Shown: piece by piece, positions 10,894 through 23,120 of the stretch
Layout: each line of letters starts with the position of its first letter
Position numbering within the stretch: position 1 is the stretch's first letter
NCBI RefSeq assembly: GCF_030269925.1
Contig: NC_085107.1
Location: 14,446,001-14,510,000 of the forward strand
Reading direction: 5' to 3'
Source: Bombyx mori
Lineage: Eukaryota; Arthropoda; Insecta; Lepidoptera; Bombycidae
Length of the DNA: 64,000 nucleotides
Program-made: the position numbers and the translations under genes
Notes under the pieces: generated by a model
The model's database searches: none
What the model was told of the DNA's origin: nothing
Seen by the model: only the letters and a program-made list of their open reading frames with translations

Positions 10894-11140
10894 GGTGGTA
10901 GGACCTCTTGTGAGTCCGCATGGGTAGGTACCACCACCCTGCCTATTTCTACCGTGAAGCAGTAATGCAGTTTGGTTTGAAGGGTGGGGCAGCTGTTGTA
11001 ACTATACTTGAGACCTTAGAACTTATATCTCAAGGTGGGTGGCGCATTTCCATTGTAGATGTCTATGGTTGGCTTAAGTAACCACTTAAAACTAGGTGGG
11101 ATGTGAGCTCGTCCAACCATCTAAGTAATAACAAAAAATA
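10894..11140 (+). repeat. Bm1-type SINE, 5'-truncated
   Basis: Starts at GGTGGTAGGACCTCTTGTGA and ends with CATCTAAGTAATAACAAAAAA. It has the full 3' body, including GTGAAGCAGTAATGC and ACTTGAGACCTTAGAACTT. The tRNA-like head seen in the copy at 63.4-63.8 kb is missing. Confidence 0.9.
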
Positions 11141-12284
11141 TATATATGCCCTATTTCCTACATCTGTCTAATATGTTTTGCAGATAACACCCAATCTTTC
11201 TATTCAAATTTACTCATATCAGTACTCAGTTCTATCTAACCATTCAACTAGAGCTATTATTGATAGTCTTATATTTTTGCATTGGGTAATTTCATAATCT
11301 TAATATAATAATTTCAAAATCTATAATAATTTCAAAGTGGTACTTTTACTTGCACCTGAAATGGCTTGAACTCGATAGGACAGACAGATAGACAGCCACC
11401 ACCACAATATAATTATCTTTTCATATCTGTTACACATAAAAACATTATTTAAGTAACTTTCAAACTTATGATGGCCAATGACCATTATGTAGGAAATGTA
11501 TGAGCGTAAATTTTGTTTGTTTTTCTTACATGTAAACTAAGAATGTTAATGGTCACAGTAATTTCTGTATTTCTGTTACTAATTAAACTTTATTATTTTA
11601 CATGAAGAAGGTAATATCTATTTTGTTATAAAATTATTTACTAATTGTTATCCTTTAGCTTTTCTGTCCTTTTTCATTTTACACTTTTAATTGTTTGCAC
11701 TATTAATGGAAGTCTATAACTTGCAATACATAGGTTGATGATATTATATCAAAGTATATCCCTCAATGGCAAAATTATAGCTCAATCAAATAAAATACTA
11801 TACTATACTATACTATCATACTATACTACATTTTATACATTATATACATACATACATACATACACATATACATTTCATACATGAAGATGATTATTTTTAT
11901 GTACATACATATTTCTATATAGTAGTGCATATATCGTATGTAGTTCTACATTGTTACGAAATTACACATGCCTGTTAATCACTTACTATCGGCTTATAAG
12001 TGTTATAAGCATCTGGCGAATCAATGACCTGCAGACTGATCCATTGCACTCATAGATTTTATTGCGTGTTCATAATATTATGTTGTTATAATGAGTTGGT
12101 TTTTCTGAAATAATGCATGCCTTTATTATGTAGAATTTTCACCATGCCAGAAAATTTTTCAGAAACGAATCAAAAAATTGTTGCGGTGATTTAAATTTAT
12201 CAATAGCACAGAGTTGTGTTTTCTATCGTATTTTTTTGTTTTGTGTATTCCTACACATTTTGTGGCTTCTAATTTTGAACACCG
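11141..12284. other. No gene; microsatellites at 11795-11870
   Basis: AT-rich DNA with a run of about seven ATACT units near 11795-11830 and a TACA run near 11840-11865. No coding frame is supported. Confidence 0.55.
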
Positions 12285-12485
12285 GATTGTTACTGGTGTT
12301 AGGGCATCTTCTAACCACGCATGTGTAGGTATCACCATTATACAGTGAAGCAGTAATGCGTTTCAGCTTACAGCCCTTGTACTGTAAAACTGAAACATAA
12401 AACTCATGTCTCAAAGTGGATGACTGCATTTGTCTTAACTAACCACTGAAAATAAAATGGGCCGGAAGCTCTTTCACTAAGCCAT
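12285..12485 (+). repeat. Degenerate Bm1-type SINE
   Basis: Recognisable but diverged copy: GTTACTGGTGTTAGGGCATC at the head, GTGAAGCAGTAATGCGTTTC in the middle and AACCACTGAAAATAAAATGG near the tail. It is much older than the other copies in the window. Confidence 0.65.
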
Positions 12486-13429
12486 AAGCTCATCCATTGA
12501 TATTAAATTCGTCTAAACTCTTAACGGCAGCTCAAATTTTCTTTTTAAATAGTAATCTATAACGTTAATACCTTTTTTTTTAATAAAGGTTTATTTATTC
12601 TGAATTTAATAATGTATACTAAGAATAGTAAAGTTAAATGCTTTTTTAATGCTAATGTATTAATAGAAATACGTTAATGGCGAACGTTATAATTGACTGG
12701 GCGACCGCAACAATAATTGTGTGGAAAACTACACACTGATAATGGCTTAGCTTTAAATGTCTTATATTTTTTTAACCCATTTAATTAATGATTTTTGCGA
12801 ATTTCGATATTGGAAAGTTTCCTAAGCAGGCAGCTTGGACCAATACAATCCGGCGAATTCGATTATTTATAGGATTATTTGTGAGGTCACCCAAGTTCTT
12901 TCTTTACAGTGCCTGTCCTGAGAATTCAGCGAGAGCTCGACCATATGGGGTCATTTAAGTCCTGCAGACTCGTCGGACTTTGCCAGCTAACAGGATATTG
13001 AAAAGCATATTTCAAGGAAGAACTAAGAATAGCTTGGGTTCTATGGATTTCCAGTTAAATATTGACTCGTGAACTCAATTTATATATGAAAGTAATATTT
13101 TGAAACCGAACAACCGTAACCAAATAATTGTTTGATAGTTATAAGTAATAAATAAATAAATAAAAAGTACAAAATCCAAAGGAGGCGAGTAATGGGATCA
13201 TCGAAGATAGATCCATAATCTGTGGCTTTCTGTTTGACGATGCTGAATCACATTTCTACCAATAAATCATAATTTATTACTGGTGTAAACCAATGTTAAT
13301 TTTAGAATTCATAACCTTTTGCACAAGATTGTAAGTGCGAATCAAAATTTTAAGTAACTTATTTTAAATAGATTATGTGTAATTACCTATGTAGAATAGT
13401 ACCGTGGCGTTAGTAATGGTTCGTTTTTG
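12486..13429. other. No gene seen
   Basis: AT-rich, with a small hairpin near 12570-12591 (ACCTTTTTTTTTAATAAAGG). No supported coding or RNA feature. Confidence 0.5.
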
Positions 13430-13755
13430 TGTACAATCCATTGATTCATGGGGGTTCCTTTTGATCCAATCTTAGTGCTGTTCGAAGCTACAGCAACAAA
13501 AGCAAAAGTCACCATGAGCCTGAACCCGCAGTATCAGCCTTCTGATCCTGATCTTCTCGGCAGGACGCGGTTCCGATTAAGGTGGTGGATGAACTCGCGA
13601 TGCAGCTGTCCTTGAGCAGTTAGGCCTCCTCCGGTGGCACTAGAGCTGTTGTTATTAGAAATTCGCCTTCAGGCTGAGCCCTCGAGGTCCCCGTTCATCC
13701 TGACTAAGCACCAAGGTCTCTGGACGAATGGTGATCGTTCAACCCAAAAATAATA
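13430..13755. repeat. GC-rich repeat-like segment
   Basis: This block is clearly more GC-rich than its surroundings and its composition resembles LINE-derived sequence in silkworm (GTGCTGTTCGAAGCTACAGC, then AGGCCTCCTCCGGTGGCAC). No open frame with a domain remains. It is probably a decayed retrotransposon piece. Confidence 0.35.
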
Positions 13756-14376
13756 ATTACTGACAAGTGGTTTGTGGTTAGCAAATCTAGTATTGAAATA
13801 TATTCTATGTGATCATAACACCTATACTCTTAATCATGTAATAATTTTAATATGTACTTCAAAAAATGTATTTAGTTTACCATAATAATATTCCTCCATT
13901 TCTATCAAAAAAATTGAACCTTTAACATTGTAGATGACTTTTCAATTTGAAGTAAAACTTCTATACGCGCTTTGAAAGTAAAATTTACTGTATAAGTAAA
14001 AGTAAAAGTAGAGAAAAGTTACTGCTTACGGGCGGTGGCCACTAGATGGTTGGTTATTAGTTTCTCATTGCTTCTGTAGATGGTGTAACATATTAACGAT
14101 CTTAAATTTTATTTAGCTTAGCGACATCTATTGTGTTTCATATAAACTACTACATTGCAAGGCCAACGGTGTGAACAGTTTAGTTTCTAAAATATTTACA
14201 GAGAGAGGTATTTTAAATAAAAGTAATGTTTTAAATTATCACTAAAAATATTATTAAATATATCGTTCGGAATTTTATATGTGCTGTGAAAATACTGTGC
14301 AAAATTTATTGTAAAATTTATGTAACACAATTTTATGTAAGTAACATCATCACGTTGGATTTGAATTTTGAATATT

Positions 14377-14670
14377 TTATGCACAATCAAGTAAATAAGA
14401 TGACTATGATTTCGTACATGAGTACTGAAAATTCCTTATTCTCTTCTGCATAGTTCGTTATGCCCAAATCGTCGACAAATCGATCTGAAGAGGATCACTC
14501 ATTTGAATTTTCATAGTGAATATTTTATGTATAATCAAGTAAATAATATGAACATGATTTCATACATTAATACTGAAAATTCGTTATTCCCTTCTGCCGG
14601 AATCGTCGACTAATCGATCTGAAGAGGATCACTGAATTTTTATTTTGAATTTTTATAGTGAATATTGAAG
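14377..14670. repeat. Tandem duplication, about 148-bp unit, two copies
   Basis: AATCAAGTAAATAA at 14385 recurs at 14533, and the block ATCGATCTGAAGAGGATCAC recurs in both units. The copies differ by small indels. Nothing is coded. The repeat ends in a GAAGTGAAACTTTA block at 14667 also found elsewhere in the window. Confidence 0.85.
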
Positions 14671-15060
14671 TGAAACTTTAGGCGCGTTGAGAGCAAAATT
14701 TAACTCGTCACAGATTCGTTTCAGCTAGAGAAAAAATATATAATTTAGGAAGAGCGAGAATTAGAAAATAGATCATCTCGCGAACCACTCAACCGTGGAA
14801 AGCGGGAAAGAACAAAGCGAACTATAGTAGAGTTATTTTGTCGCTGCAGTTTGGGTAATAAAAAGTCGGAGCGGTGAAGCGAATATTTCGCTCTCTCTTC
14901 CTTCCGCTCACGAGCCTTATGGACGAGCATAGTGATGCGCATTATTGTTGTCAATAAGCGTTATCGATAGTGTATTTAGATTTGTCATTTTGTGGGTTAG
15001 TGATAAAAATGAAAGAAAAAAGTTGATAAAGCAACGTATAAGTACAAAAGTTTAGAGTCA
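14671..15060. other. No gene seen
   Basis: Mixed composition. A minus-strand frame (14745-14954) has no recognisable domain and is not supported. Confidence 0.45.
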
Positions 15061-15805
15061 CAGTGTGTTTCATTAATAACGATCTCGGTTATAACGACTT
15101 TTTAGTTATAGCGAAGTCACACATACGTCCCTTGAATTTAAAGCATACTTTCCCAGAAAATTCATTCGGTTATAGTGACTTTGGATATAGCGTCAACTTC
15201 GGGTATAGTGACTTGTTTTTATGAACTATTTATGACAGATTCCCAGAAACCCCTTACGGATATTGGTATTGAGTCGGCAAAGGCATAAAGACTTTCATAA
15301 AACTATTAAGCTTTCTCATCATTTGTTTACATTCACAGATGGTCAAGCAAATGCTTTATTTGTATGTACATACAAACAAACAAAGAATTTGTTTGACCAT
15401 CTGTGTAGGAACATACAAACAAAGCATTTTCTTGACCATCTGTGTAGGAACATACAAACAAAGCATTTGCTTGACCATCTGTGCTAAGTAGTCCTCTACT
15501 GAGCACGGGAAACTTATGTGAATATTGACGATCAAGCTATCATTACTGATAACTTGACTGATAGTGAAATTATTGTCTGTGCTTCAAACACAAGAAGAGG
15601 AGGATGAAGAAGAGGAAGAAGATTGCAATCTAAATGAAATTGCAACAACTATAGATGCATTATATGTTATAACAAAGCTCAAAAAGCTCAAAAAGTACTG
15701 TTTATTTGGTGAAGGTCAAAATAATTTAGATGTAGGAGGCGGCCTCCGGATATAGCGACGACATTAAAGTGCCCCCTCCGCCGTCATTATAACCTAAATT
15801 CACTG
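15061..15805 (+). mobile_element. pogo/Tigger-like DNA transposon remnant
   Basis: Ends in inverted CAGTG...CACTG termini; both ends carry GGTTATAACGAC-like or TTATAATGAC-like blocks typical of pogo/Tigger ends, and the right end is followed by TA. The only coding remnant is a short frame near 15564-15755 with QTQEEEDEEEEED, resembling the acidic C-terminus of Tigger transposases. The catalytic core is gone. The middle holds a palindrome and 39-bp tandem repeats, so the element is a rearranged, non-autonomous copy. Confidence 0.65.
15334..15487. repeat. Palindrome plus 39-bp tandem repeat
   Basis: CACAGATGGTCAAGCAAATG from 15334 is mirrored across a centre at about 15366 by sequence ending TTTGACCATCTGTG. 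The right arm unit then repeats with GACCATCTGTG at 15395, 15434 and 15473, an exact 39-bp period. Confidence 0.85.
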
Positions 15806-15885
15806 TATATTAAAAATAAATATAAATAATTGTCTAAGTTTAAAATTAACAGCAAAAAAGATAATAATGATATAAAAATAAATTA

Positions 15886-17299
15886 TTAGTATACTAATAA
15901 ATCAGGATCATCAGAGTCATCGTCATCCACATGAATTACGAATTCTTCTGCCAGATGAGATTTCTTCAAGTCTACCTCTTGGAGTTTTTCTGCATGCTTC
16001 ACACAATCTTCCCAGTTCTTTTGCGAAACGTTCGAAATTGCCTTATGCACTAACACTTCGACGTCAGCAATTTTAAAAGTTCTATTTTTGCTGGCAACTT
16101 CATTTTTTGCTTGAGCCCATACCAACTCAATTGGGTTATATTGGCAATGGTAAGGTGGTAAGCGAATCACTTCGTGTCCTGACTCCAAAGCTAACTGATA
16201 CAATTCGTATATTTTTTCTGGTCGGTTCCGGTGCACCTGTAAATATAATGTTGTTTGTATATTCCACTAAATACTTAAAAGAAAACAAATGTATTGCAAA
16301 CTTTAAATAATAAAATCTGAAATACCTTTTGTAATAGTTCCGGCTTGAGCTCACTCTCACTAAACTCAATCCCGTGTTCGCGGAGCCACTCCTGAATTTC
16401 ACTCTTTTTGTTAGCTGATGTTGGTGCCTGATTTATTTGCTGGGAGTGGTAGGGTGCGTTGTCCATTATGATGACTGATAGTTCTTCAAGACTCTGCAGC
16501 AGTTTTGTAAACCAGTGTGTGAAGCCTTTGGCATTCATTTCTGAATGGTAGCCCTCGTTCGGAGACTTCACAGCGCGGAAGACCCATCTGGCTTCGGGTA
16601 TAAAACCATACTTTGCGCAGCCTGCATGACGAACTGAAACAACATAATAAAGTGAATATCATATTTTGTCTTAAATTATCATTAAGTCGGATTTCTTACA
16701 TAAAAGATGAAAGAATATTTACCAATTAGCTTGCCCCTCTTTTCCGTTTTTGTATTTAAGCCACCTTGTCCATCCTTGTCTAGCCAAATTCGTTTGCGGC
16801 TGTGATTTTGGTTCACCCAAGTCTCATCTAAATAAATTCTTGGTCGAGTGTCTTCACTATCTCTCAGGGTCTTGAGTTTTCTCAGGAATTGTAGCCGCGC
16901 ACAAACGATGTCAGTCCTTTCCATCAATTGTTTACGACCATATGAAGCTTGTATGTACTTGTACCCAAGTTCTATGAGTATTTTACGCATAGAAGTAATG
17001 GAACACTGGAATCCGTCAATTCTTTCTGTTGCTCTACTCAAAATTTTAGCCGTGGAAGGATATTCACCGTCGCAATAAAACGATGACACTATTTGTTTAA
17101 TTACACTTTTGTCAAAGTCGTCTAACGCAGTTACTGTACAAGGCCGATTGATGCTTTCTCGTGGAGAGCTAACTTCTCCCTTTACACACTCATTTTTAAT
17201 TTTGTCGACCGTTCTAACACTCACACCACATATCGCCGCAGCAAGTTCACGAGAACGGCAGAAATTAACACTTTTTAACTTTTTAGGATCTATTTTCAT
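15886..17299 (-). CDS. Tc1/mariner-superfamily transposase, three exons, DDE spacing 81
   Basis: A spliced model on the minus strand: exon 1 17299-16723, intron 89 nt, exon 2 16633-16326, intron 89 nt, exon 3 16236-15886. The joined frame is 411 residues with no stop. Splice sites are ATTG|GTAAAT and TTTCAG|TTCGTC, then AAAG|GTATTT and TTACAG|GTGCAC. A helix-turn-helix lies in the N-terminal 50 residues (ELAAAICGVSVRTVDKI). The catalytic triad is the Asp of IYLDETW near 157, the Asp of IIMDNAPYHS near 249 and the Glu of NPIELVWAQ near 331, with 81 residues between the last two. That resembles the wide-spaced DD82E (Sailor-like) IS630/Tc1/mariner elements. The C-terminus is acidic (DDDDSDDPD). 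An upstream TTG-initiated extension to 17371 is open, but the first ATG fits better. It would cut and paste its own element; terminal repeats were not found. Confidence 0.85.
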
Positions 17300-17371
17300 T
17301 TCAGTAAAAAAAATTAAAACATTGTTGATAACAACACGTGCTTGTGCTGGTATATTGATGCCAACAGGCAA

Positions 17372-17530
17372 AATATTATTTTGAATAATTGAAATGAAAA
17401 ATATTATTTATTAATGAAAAATATTTTAAATAATAATTATTTAATATTTTTTATAATTTAATATTTTTTTATAATTTAATATTTTAAATAATAATTTTTT
17501 ATTAATGAAAAATATTATTTTGAATAAATT
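17372..17530. repeat. AT-only low-complexity block
   Basis: Repeated AATGAAAAATATTATTT and TATAATTTAATATTTT blocks upstream of the transposase gene. These may be the decayed element end or a simple AT expansion. Confidence 0.6.
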
Positions 17531-19919
17531 GTGCTGTTTTGGTACAAAAGAAAGGAGTAGCCATTGTGTCACTAAAGAAATTCAGAGAACGAATGCACAA
17601 AAACAAATTTCTCTTCGACATATATGCTATGACTGCCTTCGATGACTTATTTGTTTCTATTGATAATGGCGTTGCGCCCGCGCAACATGCTCACCGCCCT
17701 AGCCCGGCTGTGTTTTATGACCCAAACTGCAGCGACAAAATAACTCTACTACAGGTGGTTTGTTTTATACACAGCATTCCCGGTTACTATGAAAAATTAA
17801 TAAATCCACAGTACTACACACTGTAAAAGAAGTTTCACTTCTTTCACGTGCACCAAGTTGCACGCCCACCATTTTTTTATTTTACTATTTTTCATAAATT
17901 ACATTATGTAAGTAGCAAATTAATTATAATCCTTTTGTGTCAAAGTAAGTGACGGCGTTGTGTGCGGCCTTTTCGTTGTGTCTGCAATACAACGCGGAGC
18001 CGCTTTATACGCAACCATCAAAAGCCAATTGATATTAAATTCGCACACTTATCATTGACGGGCAAGAAGTTTCGTCCATTATTACAAATCACAGCATGTA
18101 GCGGAGATTTCTTATTGAAAATATGTTCTGTTGAGAGTATATTTATACAATGACATTTATAAACTTAACCCAAAAGTCCTGTCAACGACCAGGAAGAATT
18201 CCAGAGTTCAATGATAACAAAAGTAAAAGTAAAAACTGGACAATTGCGAGTATAATTCGTGACAGGAAAGTTTCGGGTTTGCTAAGGCCGTCTTTAGATC
18301 TTAAGTAAAGCTACGTACGTCTTCATTCTAATATTAATCATGTACTGAACGTATGAGTGCCTTACAGTATAACTAGAAATTTTGTGAAACAAAGGACCAT
18401 TGATGAGAAGTATAGAAGATGTGTATGTAATCTTGTAGGATTTTAAATACTAAACGATTTATTTATAGCTGTTGCGTTATGATAATTAAGCGTGGACTTT
18501 ATTTTGATGAAATATTTATTTTACCGTTATATGGCAAATTTAAAGACTTCATAATATAAGACAAATATAAAATTGATGCATTTCTCTTGGCGGCTGGATT
18601 TGAAAAAGAGTTGGTGTCATGGCAGACGTCGCTCACTGACACTTTGACGTTCAGAAATTCAACAATAACCCACCGTTAAAAGAATATTGGATAAAAACAT
18701 ATGCCTACTAGCAAAACTAACTAGAAAAATAAAACAATTCACTGCACATAATTCTCCACTTTCTCGCCAAAAAGTATTTTTTCTTGACAAAATCAAATTT
18801 ACCTAAGGGTAAGCCGCTTAGTTTACCTGGCTATCAAATCATCACGACGGCTATTACTACTTTTTAGCCCAATTTGCTGAGATTGATACACACACGATAT
18901 ACATTCGGGCAAATATACAACACAAGAAAAAAATCTTAAATAGTTTAAATATTATAGCAAGATATACGGACACATATTCTGCCTATCCAGTACGCCGAAC
19001 AAAACCAAAAACAAACCACCGAGGAATGTAATAGGAAAAACCAAATAAAAATTACTAAAAACTAAGAAAGAAAATGTACGTGGATTTTTTGATAATGGAG
19101 ATTTATTTAATTGATAAAGAAAATGAAATTGGTCACTAGCGATTTGGGTATTATCTTTGTGCATTTTCGATAGGTAACGATCGATGCAGACGTAAGAATA
19201 TGAATTCAAAAATATTTTTTTATATGTCAAAGATACAAAATATCCTGTTTTCACACTTTTCTTTACTTGTACGGTAAAACCTTAGAATGATGGCGTTCAT
19301 TGAGAAATTTGAGATTTTATGATTTTCTTTTGCCAATACTATTTTCTTATACTTCATACATCTAATGGTTCTTGAAAAAGAGTCTTAACTGTCTGACAGA
19401 CAAAGAGACTAACAACAAAGTTGTCCTATTATTTCAAATTAAGGGTACTAAAATTAATAAAAATGAAACAAGTGTTTTATGCATTACACAACATAACAAA
19501 ACAAAATTATTACAAAAAGTCTGAAAAATAAAATTTCGAAGCCTTAGCTAACCTTATTATTAAAATGCTTTGAATTTGTTGTGGGTACAAATATTTGTCA
19601 GAAGTTTGCAGAAGTGTTTTAATTCACATGATCCAATGGCAGTCTAATTTTAATGAAAGGAATCTGAAATAATTTGATCATCAAAATATTGACGTAGTTT
19701 TTTTTATTGTGGCTCGCACGGTTTGTGCATTAGCCAGTGTCAAGTAATAAGAAAAATAAAAACGAAGGAAACTGTCCATGTTGGCTGTTATTAATATCAG
19801 TGTAAGTATGAATTAAATTAGCAGCGTAAGACGGTATAGATAACTAGGTTGAGAAAGTAATTTGATTAATGTAGTAATTAACTCTGCAAATGATAATATG
19901 AACTGAAATGAAATGAAGT
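17531..19919. other. No supported gene; hairpin motif at 17828-17868
   Basis: An open frame at 17539-17826 (95 residues) has no recognisable domain or coding support. At 17828-17868 AAGTTTCACTTCTT is followed by a GTGCA...TGCAC stem, one of three such motifs in the window. The remainder is AT-rich and featureless. Confidence 0.45.
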
Positions 19920-20250
19920 CGATTAATATGATGAAACATGGCATTAAATGAAATGAGATGAGATGATATGGGATGAAATGTAATCTCAATAAAATGGTGG
20001 TCATTTACGGAGACTTTCTCAGTGGACTTTTTGGAGGATCCCGAGAAGTTACGTCCAGCGGCTTGGTTCCATTTTCCCACATTTGTGCACTTCACAGATA
20101 TTAAATAGTTAATAAACCACCGTTATTAGTATACATATTATTATTATAAACCACCGTTATACATTTAAACCCGAAGAAACGCTAAATAGACAAATTATAA
20201 CAAATCACACAATTTCACTCCTCGCGCTCCCGCCAAAAAGTCCTTTATAC
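19920..20250 (+). repeat. Third, solitary copy of the long inverted-arm repeat
   Basis: Same orientation as 7590-7875 with GTTACGTCCAGCGGCTT and the GCCAAAAAGTCCTTTA end. It contains an internal duplication of AAACCACCGTTAT (about 20114 and 20147) with a TATTATTATTA filler. No inverted partner is visible nearby, so this is a solo end. Confidence 0.7.
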
Positions 20251-20509
20251 ATATATCGCTACATATTAACCATAGATAATACACTTAATATTTACATATT
20301 AACTTCTAAGGATGAGGACCAATTAAAAATGTTGTTACAATTTTTGAATAAAGTTACTTAGAAAATAGAAGCTGGCGAAAGGCAGAGTAACGAGGAACAC
20401 TCCAGCTAATAAATACATCGGAAGTTTAAAGGTGAATTCATTGCAGGTAGGTTATAAAAAAATAAATCTATGTTTCAAGGTTAGGTAAGTAATTATCCGA
20501 TCCATTAAC

Positions 20510-20797
20510 GGTGCTTTTAGGCACCACAAGCACCGGTCACCGTCCGCGTCGAAGCCGTCGCTTGCGACGAAGGGCTCGACGAGCGAATTAGCCCATAGAC
20601 ACAGCCTACTGAGTTTCTTCGCCGGATCTTCTCAGTGGGTCACGTTTCCGATCCGGTGGTAGATTCTGCGAAGCACTGCTCTTGCTAGGGTCAGTGTTAG
20701 CATCACTCCGGTTTGAGCCCCGTGAGCTCACCTAATAATTAAGGTTACGCTGAAATAGCCTCTCAAGGTTATCAACTTAGGTAGGAAAAAAAAAGCA
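20510..20797 (+). repeat. Retroposed repeat family B (LINE-3'-end-like)
   Basis: Contains the family marker ACTGAGTTTCTTCGCCGGAT, GATCCGGTGGTAGATTCTGC, TGAAATAGCCTCTCAAGG and an A-rich tail. Five loci of this family occur in the window. Their shared central motif matches the 3' UTR of the LINE at 44.7-48.2 kb, so they are probably derived from LINE 3' ends. Confidence 0.85.
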
Positions 20798-21014
20798 TAA
20801 ATGGGCAGGTAAGCGTTGTGTACCTGATTGTGAATGAGACCGCCTATTTAAAAATAAGTTACTAAATTTCTGATGAAATAAAATAAAATCTTTTACGGTA
20901 CTACCTATTTAACAAATCAGATTTATTTACAGCCAAAATAGTCGCAGACCATTGATGCTTACCCGGGTTGAGTCGGTACGACCTGTCGCTTATAAAGTTT
21001 GCTTTTAATTTTTT

Positions 21015-21250
21015 GAAGTGAAACTTCCTTATCGGCGTTGGAAAAAAATTTACCGTCACATTTTTCGGTTACGCGTCACATTTTTCCGTTACGCGCCATC
21101 TTTTTTGTATTCATGTCTATGATAATAAAATCCTTTTGTTTAAACTTTATCTAATTTAACTTTATTTAACCAATTTCTAGAAAGTTGCATGTAGATCATT
21201 TTTCGAAAAATAAGTTTCACTTCTTACGTGTGTACACTAGTACACGCACA
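21015..21250. mobile_element. Short element with GAAGTGAAACTT inverted ends
   Basis: GAAGTGAAACTT at 21015 and its reverse complement at 21212 bracket about 200 bp containing a duplicated GTTACGCG block (near 21069 and 21090). The right end continues into a GTGTGTAC...GTACACGC hairpin. No coding. Likely a MITE or a solo terminal sequence. Confidence 0.5.
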
Positions 21251-21261
21251 CATTTTCTTTT

Positions 21262-21320
21262 TTTTTTTTATGATTGAAGGATTACTGGTGGCCCGGAGGC
21301 CTTTCCAGTTTCACCAGGAC
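21262..21320 (+). repeat. Short interspersed repeat fragment, same family as 57463-57645
   Basis: GAAGGATTACTGGTGGCCCG and GGCCTTTCCAGTTTCACCAG match the start of the repeat at 57463. It follows a T-run. Confidence 0.6.
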
Positions 21321-21894
21321 AGGGCTTTTAATTAGTTTTTTGCAATGAGTATGAAAATTTCAAACTCGAAATTCCATTTATTATCATCTCGACATATATA
21401 TTCATTTTTTTTTTAATTATTTTGAGCACCGGTGCGACTCTTGCACCATATAATATTTAGGTAGGTAATGTGAAAAATTCATACTTATTCCCAACAAAAT
21501 TGTTCTTTGGTTAAAAATCTTTTGGACAAATATCATTTCACTTTACCATTAATAAGTTATAAGGAGGAAAAACGTTAAGCTTCAAGAAAAGCGAAAGGCT
21601 ATTTTAATGCATGTCACGAGAGATTCTAGCGTCAGCAAAGTACAGTGATAAATCTTTATATATTTCTTCTGTGCATGAGTTTGTCACTGGACTTCTTCTA
21701 AACGGCTGGACCGATTTGAGTGTTTTTTGTATATATGCGTTTGGGTGGCAGGGCACTTGCAGTCGATATCTAGGTTATTTATCTTTCCTAGAAATAATTT
21801 ACATGGCAAAACAACGTTTGCCGGGCCAGTTACTTTAAGTAAAACTTTCGCTTTCATTAAAGAAAAATCGAGTACATTGTAAAATTTTGCGTTA

Positions 21895-22003
21895 GGCAGT
21901 GGCTTGGATCTGCCCCTGGCATTGCTGAAGTCCATGGGGACGGTAATCACTCACCATCAGGTAGGCCGTATGCTCGTCTGCCTACAAGGGCAATAAAAAA
22001 AAG
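21895..22003 (+). repeat. Lepidopteran SINE tail
   Basis: The block AAGTCCATGGGGACGGTAAT, then CCATCAGGTAGGCCGTATGC and CTACAAGGGCAATAAAAAAA, is the 3' end of a widespread lepidopteran SINE. The head is missing. Confidence 0.65.
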
Positions 22004-22309
22004 ACTAGACATCGCATAGTTTCGAACTACCTGGCTGAGTTTTTGCTCCTTTGTACTGGTTAAACAGAGAAGCCCCCCTGTGTGCTTAGTGCGAGCTTTT
22101 CACTGCCTACGTTTGCCATCAGAGCCTTTTACGCGATCGAAAATTGAAAAATTCGCACTAAGCATATAGTATTCATCCCGTCCGAAAAAAAAGTTTTTAA
22201 CTATATGTTTTTAACTTATACACTGGCTTATTACCTGGCGTTCGCCGATCACCCATCCCCCTTTTAGCAGTCCTACCATCAGCAAAATACTTTAACCAAC
22301 CTTTTCTCA

Positions 22310-22541
22310 CTGGTGGTAGGACCTCTTGTGAGTCCGCGCGGGTAGGTACCACCACCCTATTTCTGCCCTGAAGCAGTAGTGCGTTTCGGTTTGAAGGGTT
22401 GGGCAGCCGTTGTAACTATACTTGAGACCTTAGAACTTATATCTCAAGGTGTGTGGCGCATTTACGTTATAGCTGTCTATGGGCTCCAGTAACCACTTAA
22501 CGTCAGGTGGGCTATGAGCCCGTCTAAGCAATAAAAAAAAA
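22310..22541 (+). repeat. Bm1-type SINE, 5'-truncated
   Basis: Starts at CTGGTGGTAGGACCTCTTGT, the same internal breakpoint as the copies at 10894 and 61735, and ends CTAAGCAATAAAAAAAAA. There are small internal deletions (a few bases missing after ACCACCACCCT). Confidence 0.92.
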
Positions 22542-22559
22542 GTTTGCACGAATAGCAAA

Positions 22560-22740
22560 GGTTTTGCACGTTGTCATCCCTATGCCACTTTGCAATGGAT
22601 ATACTCCTGGAGATGTTATCCGTGGAGGACTGACATAAGGTAGACAGCCGGTCGTACGTAACTCATACCAAATCCCTGCTGTGTCGACCCCACATAATGT
22701 GAGCTAAGGGCAAGAAGAAAAAGAAGAGTATTTTTCTAGT
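22560..22740 (+). repeat. RTE-like LINE 3' end
   Basis: ATACTCCTGGAGATGTTATC and CTGTGTCGACCCCACATAAT followed by an AAGAAGAAAAAGAAGA tail are typical of the 3' ends of lepidopteran RTE-type LINEs. It abuts the SINE just upstream. Confidence 0.5.
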
Positions 22741-23120
22741 AACCACAAGGTCTTAACGGCAACTCTTAATACCGCTACGTGTTATAGGTTACCATAGAAA
22801 GGACCTCTTGTCCCGCGGTTTGTGGTGGCATAATTGAATATTAGATGTATGACTTAGCGCCCAGTACAGCAATGAAAAAAAAATTGTCTTGAAATAAATT
22901 GACTATAGTTTTATTCTTGTCTTTTTCTTAATGGGTAAGTAATTGAAAGGAAGTGCTGAAATGATGTCACACATTAAGTGACAAAATAAAAGGAAAAAAG
23001 AAAAAAAACTAAAGATTTTTTACTTAATCTAAGCTGCTTTAATTCAGTACGTCCGATCAGAGCCTCATCACTGATTCCTACATTTACAATGCTTTCGGAG
23101 TAGCGGAATATAACTAGTCA

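Noticed and set aside
17539..17826. A 95-residue protein gene
   Set aside because: No recognisable domain, no splice or neighbour context, and a start codon of GTG/TTG type; probably a chance open frame.
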